Positions 1 through 4,561 of a stretch of DNA of 9,390 nucleotides are shown one piece after another (the first letter of the stretch is position 1; each line of letters begins with the position of its first letter). The position numbers were made by a program, and so were the translations under genes. This stretch comes from JAAYYM01 sp964483395. Its GTDB lineage: Bacteria; Bacillota; Clostridia; Lachnospirales; Lachnospiraceae. The stretch is taken from assembly GCA_964483395.1 (NCBI GenBank), contig CAZABT010000109.1, positions 1 through 9,390 on the forward strand, given 5' to 3'. The notes below the pieces were generated by a model. It did no database searches. It was not told where the DNA came from and was given only the letters and a program-made list of their open reading frames with translations.

Positions 1-2
1 TA

Positions 3-290
3 TTGACATTGCTGACATTGCCGATTTTTATCTTTGCTGTTCCATTTGTCGGGGCATCTGCAGGGCGACTGGTATTTCCGAAAATGAATGTATGGCTTGC
101 TTCTATCATTGGTTCTGCAGCATTGACGTTGATACTTGCCATTCCGAAAGTGGGCGGACTGGTGAAGTTCCTTTGCATTATTTATCTGCTGGGTTATCTG
201 ATTCAGAAATGCTATGAGCAGATCAAGATGCTTGGCAAGAAGCCGGAAGCGAAGGCAGTTGTCGAGGAAAATACAGGTTCACAAGAGTAA
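3..290 (+). CDS. C-terminal part of a membrane protein, 5' end cut by the window
   Basis: The frame is open to the left edge and no ribosome site precedes the first TTG, so this is probably only the C-terminal 95 residues of a longer protein. It shows two or three hydrophobic segments (about residues 4-28, 30-50 and 52-66). A short charged tail follows, rich in Lys and Glu (KKPEAKAVVEEN). The glycine-containing helix pair followed by a Val-Gly-Gly turn resembles the membrane tail of some Firmicute integral membrane proteins, including ones joined to bactofilin-like domains, but that is only an impression. I do not recognise the family with confidence. The stop codon TAA is at 288-290 and a hairpin follows about 40 bases later. 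Confidence 0.6.
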   Translation: MTLLTLPIFIFAVPFVGASAGRLVFPKMNVWLASIIGSAALTLILAIPKVGGLVKFLCIIYLLGYLIQKCYEQIKMLGKKPEAKAVVEENTGSQE

Positions 291-327
291 AGAAAAGTAG
301 TATTATAGGATATAAATGATAAGAAAA

Positions 328-370
328 ATAACAGATATGATTTCAGTTTGGAGTCATATCTGTTATATTA
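328..370 (+). terminator. 13-bp perfect hairpin between the membrane gene and mntP
   Basis: The arms 328-340 (ATAACAGATATGA) and 354-366 (TCATATCTGTTAT) are perfectly complementary around a 13-nt loop. An A-rich stretch precedes the stem and TATTATTT follows it. It probably ends the upstream gene, though the stem is AT-rich and the T run is interrupted. The right arm also overlaps a good extended -10 box for mntP, so an operator is an alternative reading. Confidence 0.5.
361..369 (+). promoter_or_regulatory. Candidate extended -10 promoter of mntP
   Basis: TGTTATATT is a TGn-extended -10 box matching TATAAT at five of six positions. It would place the transcript start near 376, just before the AGGGG ribosome site at 386-390. 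No good -35 is seen at 16-18 bp. No manganese (yybP-ykoY) riboswitch fits in the short leader. Confidence 0.4.
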
Positions 371-399
371 TTTAAAAACTATGTTAGGGGTTTATGTTT

Positions 400-969
400 A
401 TGGGTTTAGCAGAATTATTGATTTTAGCAATCGGATTATCCATGGATGCATTTGCAGTGTCGGTTTGTAAGGGTTTGTCGGTAGAACGTGTGGAGTGGAA
501 GCACATGGCAATTGCGGGCGCATGGTTCGGTGGATTTCAGGCCTTGATGCCGCTGATCGGATATTTGCTGGGAAGTACCTTTGCAGGGTATATTAAGAAT
601 ATTGACCATTGGGTTGCATTCGGACTGCTGGTATTGATTGGAGCAAATATGATTCGGGAGGCCTTTGGCAAGGGTCAGGAAGGTGAAGTCAATTGTTCTT
701 TTGGGTTTAAAACCATGTTTTTGATGGCAGTTGCAACAAGCATCGATGCTTTGGCAATCGGTGTGACCTTTGCTTTTTTACATGTCAATGTTCCGGCAGC
801 AGTGACCTTCATCGGGATTACCACCTTTATTCTGTCGGCAATCGGGGTTAAGGTTGGCAGTCTGTTCGGAGCTAAATTTGAGTCCAAAGCAGAAGTTGCA
901 GGGGGCACGATTTTGATTCTGCTCGGAATCAAAATTTTATTAGACCATTTGGGAATCATTCATTTTTAA
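400..969 (+). CDS. mntP: Manganese efflux pump MntP
   Basis: MntP exports Mn2+ across the cytoplasmic membrane and protects cells from manganese excess. The protein has the family length (about 189 residues) and six hydrophobic helices in two homologous halves. Each half carries the signature acidic motif: LSMDAFAVS near residue 16 and TSIDALAIG near residue 116. The IGANMIREAF and LGIKILLDHLG segments are also typical. An upstream ATG lies at 394, only 3 nt from the AGGGG ribosome site at 386-390; the ATG at 400 is 9 nt away and starts at the usual family N-terminus, so I prefer it. It is convergent with the next gene and separated from it by 38 bases with no clear terminator. The family call is firm; the metal specificity is by homology. 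Confidence 0.93.
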   Translation: MGLAELLILAIGLSMDAFAVSVCKGLSVERVEWKHMAIAGAWFGGFQALMPLIGYLLGSTFAGYIKNIDHWVAFGLLVLIGANMIREAFGKGQEGEVNCSFGFKTMFLMAVATSIDALAIGVTFAFLHVNVPAAVTFIGITTFILSAIGVKVGSLFGAKFESKAEVAGGTILILLGIKILLDHLGIIHF

Positions 970-1007
970 GCAGATAAAATGGCAGTGAAAAAGTGTCATA
1001 AAGAGCA

Positions 1008-1586
1008 TCAGTAGAGGAAGACGGGCGACAGTGCCCATCCGATACAAAAGGGAAGTATCATTCCTGAGATGATCTGTGCGGTTGTATGACGTTTCAGCCG
1101 GCTGCTCGATAGGAAGACACAAATCAGGATTGGAATCCCAATCAGAAAAATCCATTGACGGAAGATCATCAATATGGCAATTGGCCCGGCGGAGCCAACA
1201 GCATGTCCGCTCAGTTTGAAATGAAAGATTTTGCTGCTGACAAGGATACTCAGTCCACAGATGAAATAGGTCAGATAAATAAAAACCAACTGTGGGGTTT
1301 GATGCAGCAGGAGACTGGTCGTTAATCCGCAGACGTATCCGACAACCGAGAGAATCATGGCAAGTGTGCGTTGACCGTCACGTCCCGGAAACCATTTTCG
1401 GAGTGGTATCTGAAGCACATATGCAAGTGAAGGAAAGATGCAGATGAAGGATACAGCCATGATGTAGTTTGAAAGATCTGGAAATACTCCGGGTACGCAG
1501 AGTAACAGATAGGTAAACATCAGCAGAGCCAGAATCGGTGGAACTGTTAGAATACGCACGATTTTTGATAGCATTTCATTTTTCAT
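1008..1586 (-). CDS. PAP2-like membrane phosphatase family protein, divergent
   Basis: This polytopic protein of about 192 residues has six or seven hydrophobic segments. Two motifs suggest the PAP2 (type 2 phosphatidic acid phosphatase) fold. One is FKLSGH (SGH at residues 128-130 counted from ATG 1592), matching the PSGH motif. The other is SSSRLKRHTTAQIISG (SR 164-165, H169), matching SR-x-H with the Gln seen in the RHT-x-x-Q variant. The first PAP2 motif, K-x6-RP, is not evident, so activity is uncertain. Known members dephosphorylate lipid phosphates or undecaprenyl diphosphate at the membrane. On the minus strand GGGG at 1598-1595 is 2 nt from ATG 1592 but 8 nt from ATG 1586, so the latter is the likelier start. 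It is transcribed away from the lipoprotein gene and towards mntP. It could also be a non-catalytic relative. Confidence 0.72.
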   Translation of the reverse strand: MKNEMLSKIVRILTVPPILALLMFTYLLLCVPGVFPDLSNYIMAVSFICIFPSLAYVLQIPLRKWFPGRDGQRTLAMILSVVGYVCGLTTSLLLHQTPQLVFIYLTYFICGLSILVSSKIFHFKLSGHAVGSAGPIAILMIFRQWIFLIGIPILICVFLSSSRLKRHTTAQIISGMILPFCIGWALSPVFLY

Positions 1587-1614
1587 TTTCATATCCCCAT
1601 TTCGACAAAAAGTT

Positions 1615-1651
1615 TTAATAAATACATAACGTAGTTTTCAATACTATGTTA
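1615..1651 (-). promoter_or_regulatory. Inverted repeat and possible promoter/operator of the PAP2-like gene
   Basis: TAACGTAGT (1627-1635) and ACTATGTTA (1643-1651) form a 9-bp dyad with one mismatch in DNA terms (G-T in RNA) around 7 nt. On the minus strand its centre holds TTGAAA (1641-1636), a possible -35, and TATTAA lies at 1620-1615, though the 15-bp spacer is short. The dyad over a promoter, with no T run, looks more like a regulator site than a terminator. The regulator is unknown. Confidence 0.35.
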
Positions 1652-1816
1652 GCAGAATGAGAAAAATCTGTCAATAGATAATTCTCTGTTTACTATGTAC
1701 ACTTTATAGGAAAAAAATAACTATATTTGAAAAAATAATAGGTGAAAGAAATAAAATAAGAAGCAGTTTATTCAAAAATTTTGTATATTTTCAATAGTGC
1801 GGGATGAATAGAATGA

Positions 1817-1825
1817 TGCTATGAT
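1817..1825 (+). promoter_or_regulatory. Candidate extended -10 of the lipoprotein gene
   Basis: TGCTATGAT is a TGn-extended -10 box (TATGAT, five of six). It gives an untranslated leader of about 40 nt before the ATG at 1875. No convincing -35 is present; the region from 1600 to 1870 is otherwise AT-rich with no gene. Confidence 0.4.
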
Positions 1826-1874
1826 ACCAATTGTAAAAAATATTCTATATTTATTTCATAGGGAGGAAATAATT

Positions 1875-2411
1875 ATGAAAAAGACATTATTGGCAACAGT
1901 GCTTGTAGCAGCAATGATCGGTTTAACCGCATGCGGCAGCAAGACAGAAGAAGCAGCACCTGCAGAGGATGCAGCTGTTGTAGAGGATGCAACTGTTGTA
2001 CAGGAAGCAGCACCCGCAGAGGATGCAGCAGCAACAGAAGAGGCACCTGCAGAGGATGCAGCAGCAACAGACGAGGCAGCACCGGTTGAGGATGCAGCAG
2101 CAGTGAATGATTTTGCTACAAAGATCGTAGCAGCAGTAGATGCGAAAGATATTGATGCACTTGCTGAACTTGTTGTTTATCCGACATATGTAGGTCTTGG
2201 CGAAGGCATTGAAGTAGCTGCAAAGGAAGATTTTGTAGCAATTGGAGCTGATAAGCTTTTTACAGATGAGTTGATCGCAGCAGTTGATGCAACTGACCTG
2301 AGCACTCTTACAGCTACAGAAGCAGGCTACATTCTGGGCGATGGAAAGCCTAATATCATCTTTGCTTACGGCGCAGACAATACACTTGGTATCACAGGCA
2401 TTAACTACTAA
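1875..2411 (+). CDS. Secreted lipoprotein with acidic Ala/Glu/Asp repeat linker
   Basis: The product has 178 residues. Residues 1-19 are a lipoprotein signal (two Lys, hydrophobic core, lipobox LTAC) with the lipidated Cys at position 20, so it should be anchored on the outer face of the membrane. Residues 24-79 are a low-complexity acidic linker built of repeats such as AAPAEDAA, EDAAAT and VEDAAA. Residues about 80-178 form a compact domain (NDFATKIVAAVDAKDIDALAEL, then a Gly-rich end with GDGKPNIIFAYG). Its helix-then-sheet pattern recalls small NTF2-like domains of unknown ligand found in clostridial lipoproteins, but I cannot assign a function. The start is set by GGGAGG at 1861-1866, 8 nt from ATG 1875; an in-frame ATG at 1821 would add 18 residues ahead of the signal peptide and lacks a ribosome site. 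It appears to be a single-gene unit, with its own promoter and a strong terminator. Confidence 0.88.
   Translation: MKKTLLATVLVAAMIGLTACGSKTEEAAPAEDAAVVEDATVVQEAAPAEDAAATEEAPAEDAAATDEAAPVEDAAAVNDFATKIVAAVDAKDIDALAELVVYPTYVGLGEGIEVAAKEDFVAIGADKLFTDELIAAVDATDLSTLTATEAGYILGDGKPNIIFAYGADNTLGITGINY
1953..2105 (+). repeat. Imperfect coding repeat in the lipoprotein linker
   Basis: Variants of GCAGAGGATGCAG recur through this stretch, encoding A-E-D-A units with interspersed Pro. The nucleotide repetition, not just the amino acid bias, suggests growth by slippage or unequal recombination, so linker length may differ between strains. Confidence 0.75.
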
Positions 2412-2436
2412 GAGTATCTTGATTCAGAACAAAAAA

Positions 2437-2471
2437 GAGAGTCCTGCAGCTTCACAGCTGTGGGACTTTTT
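2437..2471 (+). terminator. Intrinsic terminator of the lipoprotein gene
   Basis: A 12-bp stem, 2440-2451 with 2456-2467 (two G-T pairs), closes on a TCAC loop and runs into TTTTT. The A-rich 5' flank (AAAAAA at 2431-2436) may let it work in both directions. Confidence 0.9.
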
Positions 2472-2490
2472 GCATGAAGAAATATTTTTA

Positions 2491-2499
2491 TGTTATACT
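2491..2499 (+). promoter_or_regulatory. Candidate extended -10 promoter of greA, first repeat copy
   Basis: TGTTATACT is an extended -10 box; only this copy has the upstream TG. TTGCAT at 2470-2475 is a weak -35 at 18 bp, overlapping the previous terminator's T run. TATACT recurs at 2544-2549 and 2594-2599 without TG or -35. Confidence 0.5.
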
Positions 2500-2611
2500 C
2501 AAGGGAGAGTTCTCGCTGCAATGCAGTGAGATACCCTTGAGATTATACTCAAGGGAGAGTTCTCGCTGCAATGCAGTGAGATACCCTTGAGATTATACTC
2601 AAGGGAGAGTT
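2493..2611 (+). repeat. Exact 50-bp tandem repeat (2.4 copies) before greA
   Basis: Units 2493-2542 and 2543-2592 are identical and a third, 2593-2611, is cut after 19 bases. Each full unit begins TTATACTCAAGGG and contains a long hairpin. CTCAAGGG pairs with CCCTTGAG (2498-2505 with 2534-2541). Inside this is a 9-bp stem, 2511-2519 with 2523-2531, on an AAT loop. CCCTTGAG of one unit can instead pair with CTCAAGGG of the next across a 6-nt loop (2534-2541 with 2548-2555; 2584-2591 with 2598-2605). No coding function is seen. Perfect identity points to a recent duplication or, less likely, an assembly artefact. Confidence 0.95.
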
Positions 2612-2631
2612 TTTGAATAGGGGGGTCTAAT

Positions 2632-3135
2632 ATGTATGATAAGCTGACACGCAGCGATATTGAAAAGATGGAGAAAGAAATCGAGCATCGAAAGGTGGTC
2701 GTGCGGCATGAATTGCTGGAACATGTTAAAGTGGCAAGAGCGCAGGGAGATCTGAGTGAGAATTTTGAATATCATGCGGCAAAGAAAGAAAAGAATCAGA
2801 ATGAAAGCAGAATCAGATTTCTGGAAAGAATGATCAAGACCGCCGTTGTTGTAGAGGATGAATCCGATGAGGATGAAGTGGGCATGAACAATACGGTGGA
2901 GGTTTATTTTGAGGAAGATAAAACGACGGAAAAGTACAGGATCGTAACGACAATGCGTCAGAATTCACTGAAAAATCTGATTAGTGTGGAATCTCCGATG
3001 GGAAAGGCACTTATGAAGCATAAGGTGGGAGACAGAGTCCATATTCAGGTCAATGACCAGTATGGCTATGATGTTACGGTTAAATCCATAGATAAATCTG
3101 ATGATGGCACCAATGATGAAATCAGGAGCTTTTGA
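2632..3135 (+). CDS. greA: GreA/GreB-family transcript cleavage factor
   Basis: Gre factors enter the RNA polymerase secondary channel and stimulate cleavage of backtracked RNA, rescuing stalled complexes. The 167-residue product is slightly longer than E. coli GreA. Residues 1-80 form the N-terminal coiled coil. The loop at its tip carries GDLSENFEY (residues 39-47), with the acidic pair Asp40 and Glu43 that positions the catalytic Mg2+. Residues about 85-160 form the C-terminal FKBP-like domain, ending in the usual ESPMGKALMKHKVGD segment. The sequence between is unusually acidic (VVEDESDEDEVG). Because it diverges from standard GreA it may be a second paralogue. The ribosome site is AGGGGGG at 2619-2625, 6 nt before ATG. 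Its leader consists of the 50-bp tandem repeats, so expression may be tuned there. The stop codon overlaps a TTGACG at 3132-3137. Confidence 0.88.
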   Translation: MYDKLTRSDIEKMEKEIEHRKVVVRHELLEHVKVARAQGDLSENFEYHAAKKEKNQNESRIRFLERMIKTAVVVEDESDEDEVGMNNTVEVYFEEDKTTEKYRIVTTMRQNSLKNLISVESPMGKALMKHKVGDRVHIQVNDQYGYDVTVKSIDKSDDGTNDEIRSF

Positions 3136-3182
3136 CGGAGTGGAATAACGTGTATTAAATGAAGTACATCCGGAAAATGACA

Positions 3183-3211
3183 TTGACAGATGAATTGCAG
3201 AGTGTTAAGAT
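3183..3211 (+). promoter_or_regulatory. Promoter of the aroF-pheA attenuator leader
   Basis: A consensus -35 TTGACA (3183-3188) lies 17 bp from TAAGAT (3206-3211), which is preceded by TGT, an extended -10. The start would be near 3218, about 20 nt before the leader peptide ATG. This is the best promoter match in the window. Confidence 0.75.
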
Positions 3212-3238
3212 AACGAAAATGAACTTTGGAGGAAAGCA

Positions 3239-3352
3239 ATGAAAGCATTCTTATTTTCAACAGCATACTTTTTCTTTTACTTTTTCGGCTTTAGCTTTAG
3301 CAGCTTTAACGAAAAGGTGATTTGTGCTGTGGAAAAAAGGGCGTTTGTATGA
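3239..3352 (+). CDS. Phe-rich leader peptide of the aroF-pheA operon (PheL-like)
   Basis: A 37-codon gene starts at ATG 3239 and stops at TGA 3350-3352. GGAGGA at 3228-3233 lies 5 nt before the start. The product contains 11 Phe (positions 4, 6, 11, 12, 13, 15, 16, 18, 20, 23, 36) and 2 Tyr (10, 14); the core reads AYFFFYFFGFSFSSF. It is not similar in sequence to E. coli PheL (which is 15 residues) but has the same logic: a run of control codons before an intrinsic terminator and the Phe biosynthesis genes. The peptide itself probably has no function; its translation measures charged tRNA-Phe. Stalling within codons 11-16 would cover 3260-3274, the left arm of the protector hairpin. Composition, ribosome site, promoter and downstream RNA structures all agree. 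Confidence 0.9.
   Translation: MKAFLFSTAYFFFYFFGFSFSSFNEKVICAVEKRAFV
3260..3330 (+). promoter_or_regulatory. Protector (1:2) hairpin of the attenuator
   Basis: ACAGCATA (3260-3267) pairs with TGTGCTGT (3323-3330, one G-T). The helix continues with 3268-3274 pairing to 3311-3317, leaving a 5-nt bulge. The left arm lies under the Phe codons; the right arm is the antiterminator's left arm. Formation of this hairpin would release the terminator. Confidence 0.65.
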
Positions 3353-3398
3353 GAATGAAGTAATCATTGTTTATATGAGCCTCGCAGTGTAAATCACT
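3316..3398 (+). promoter_or_regulatory. Antiterminator (2:3) pairing of the attenuator
   Basis: GGTGATTTGTGCTGTGG (3316-3332) pairs with TCGCAGTGTAAATCACT (3382-3398) in 17 contiguous pairs, six of them G-T, with a perfect core GTGATTT/AAATCAC. The right arm includes most of the terminator's left arm, its loop and the start of its right arm, so the two structures exclude each other. Confidence 0.75.
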
Positions 3399-3412
3399 GC
3401 GGGGCCTTTTTT
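3379..3412 (+). terminator. Attenuator terminator before aroF
   Basis: GCCTCGCAGTG (3379-3389) pairs with CACTGCGGGGC (3395-3405), with one G-T pair, around a 5-nt loop. C and a run of six T (3407-3412) follow. It lies 26 nt after the leader peptide stop and 80 nt before aroF, so it would end transcripts when Phe is plentiful. Confidence 0.92.
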
Positions 3413-3463
3413 ATTTCCGATGTCCGGCAAAGCAGAGCCATATCTGTGAATCTAATCGAACGA

Positions 3464-3485
3464 TATAATACCAATATTAAGGAGG
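3464..3485 (+). promoter_or_regulatory. TATAATAC-N8-AGGAGG element before aroF
   Basis: A perfect TATAAT box (3464-3469) sits 10 nt ahead of AGGAGG (3480-3485), which is 7 nt before the aroF ATG. No convincing -35 is present. If active it would bypass the attenuator. The same layout occurs before pheA. Confidence 0.3.
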
Positions 3486-3492
3486 AAGCAGC

Positions 3493-4494
3493 ATGATCAT
3501 CGTATTAAAGCAAGGAATTGATGAAGGACAGAGAACACATTTGAAGGAGTGGATTGAGAATCAGGGTATCAGTGTTCATGAATCGGAAGGGGAGTATTGT
3601 TCCATACTGGGATTGATTGGTGATACAGGCAAGATCGACATGGAACTGATTGAGAGTATGGACATCGTGGAGTCTGTGAAAAGAGTCAGTGATCCTTTCA
3701 AGAGTGCCAATCGAAAGTTCCATCCGGAGGATACAGTTCTTCAGATAGGAGATCTGAAGCTTGGAAAAGGATATTTTCAGATGATTGCCGGGCCATGCTC
3801 CGTAGAGTCACATGAACAGATCTGTGAGGTGGCAGAGGCTGTTAAGGCAGCAGGAGCGACGATTCTCAGAGGCGGTGCATATAAGCCCCGTACCTCGCCC
3901 TATGATTTTCAAGGACTTCGTTCTGAAGGATTAGAGCTGCTGCTTGGAGCCAAGAAAGAAACTGGTATGCCGATTATCACGGAAATCATGAATGTCAATC
4001 ATCTGCCCAAATTCGAGGATGTAGATATCATTCAGGTAGGTGCACGGAATATGCAGAACCATGAAATGTTGAAGGAACTGGGAAAGATCAGAAAACCGAT
4101 CCTGCTCAAAAGAGGACTTGCCAATACATTAAAGGAACTTCTGATGAGTGCAGAATACATTATGGCGGGCGGTAACGAGCAGGTGATCCTGTGTGAAAGA
4201 GGCATCAGAACTTTTGAGACCTATACCAGAAATACACTGGATCTTTCTGCAGTGCCAGCATTGAGGGAATTGACACATCTGCCGATTGTGGTTGATCCGA
4301 GCCATGCAACCGGAATTGCACGTATGGTGGAGCCGATGGCACTTGCAGCGGTGGCGGCAGGAGCTGATGGATTGATGATCGAGGTGCATAACAATCCATC
4401 CAAGGCATTATGCGACGGTGCACAGTCCCTGACTCCGGCACAATTTGCAGAAGTTGCCGCCAAGGTTCGCAAGGTTTATGAAGCGGTGAGATAA
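3493..4494 (+). CDS. aroF: 3-deoxy-7-phosphoheptulonate (DAHP) synthase, type Ibeta
   Basis: This cytoplasmic enzyme condenses phosphoenolpyruvate and erythrose 4-phosphate to DAHP, the first step of the shikimate pathway. The 333 residues match the length of the Thermotoga/Bacillus type. Residues 1-70 form an N-terminal ferredoxin-like domain, which in Thermotoga maritima binds Tyr or Phe for feedback inhibition. Residues about 92-333 form the barrel. Visible motifs are AGPCSVES (metal ligand Cys102), GGAYKPRTSPYDFQG (127-141), QVGARNMQN, KRGLANT, ERGIRTFETYTRNTLD and VDPSHATG (His271). Glu297 (MIEVH) and Asp308 (CDGAQS) complete the metal site. AAGGAGG lies 7 nt before the ATG. It is the first structural gene after the Phe attenuator and 67 bp before pheA, so the two form an operon. 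The symbol aroF is the common Firmicute usage; aroA(G) or aroG are used elsewhere. Confidence 0.96.
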   Translation: MIIVLKQGIDEGQRTHLKEWIENQGISVHESEGEYCSILGLIGDTGKIDMELIESMDIVESVKRVSDPFKSANRKFHPEDTVLQIGDLKLGKGYFQMIAGPCSVESHEQICEVAEAVKAAGATILRGGAYKPRTSPYDFQGLRSEGLELLLGAKKETGMPIITEIMNVNHLPKFEDVDIIQVGARNMQNHEMLKELGKIRKPILLKRGLANTLKELLMSAEYIMAGGNEQVILCERGIRTFETYTRNTLDLSAVPALRELTHLPIVVDPSHATGIARMVEPMALAAVAAGADGLMIEVHNNPSKALCDGAQSLTPAQFAEVAAKVRKVYEAVR

Positions 4495-4516
4495 TACAGT
4501 ACGATTTAATATTGCA

Positions 4517-4554
4517 GATATTGAAATATCACTATAATACAACAATACAGGAGG
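4517..4554 (+). promoter_or_regulatory. Palindrome and TATAATAC-N8-AGGAGG element before pheA
   Basis: GATATT-GA-AATATC (4517-4530) is a short perfect dyad just before TATAATAC (4533-4540) and AGGAGG (4549-4554). TTGCAG at 4512-4517 is a possible -35 but only 15 bp away. It may be a weak internal promoter or chance in AT-rich sequence. Confidence 0.3.
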
Positions 4555-4561
4555 TTTCAAA

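Noticed and set aside
291..399. yybP-ykoY manganese riboswitch before mntP
   Set aside because: The interval is only about 110 bases, and it contains a simple hairpin without the riboswitch's conserved multi-loop motifs.
1821..1874. Longer N-terminus for the lipoprotein
   Set aside because: It would place 18 residues before a clean lipoprotein signal peptide, and GGGAGG sits correctly for ATG 1875.
2341..2529. 62-residue reading frame overlapping the lipoprotein end
   Set aside because: It has no ribosome site, runs through the terminator into the tandem repeat, and its peptide looks random.
2493..2611. CRISPR array
   Set aside because: The repeats are contiguous with no unique spacers, and only 2.4 units occur.
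3132..3160. TTGACG with TTAAAT as the operon promoter
   Set aside because: A better match, TTGACA-17-TAAGAT with TGn, lies closer to the leader gene; this one may be a minor extra promoter.
3136..3492. T-box riboswitch upstream of aroF
   Set aside because: No conserved T-box bulge sequence (TGGNACCGCG type) is present, and the region is better explained by a Phe-rich leader peptide and alternative pairing.
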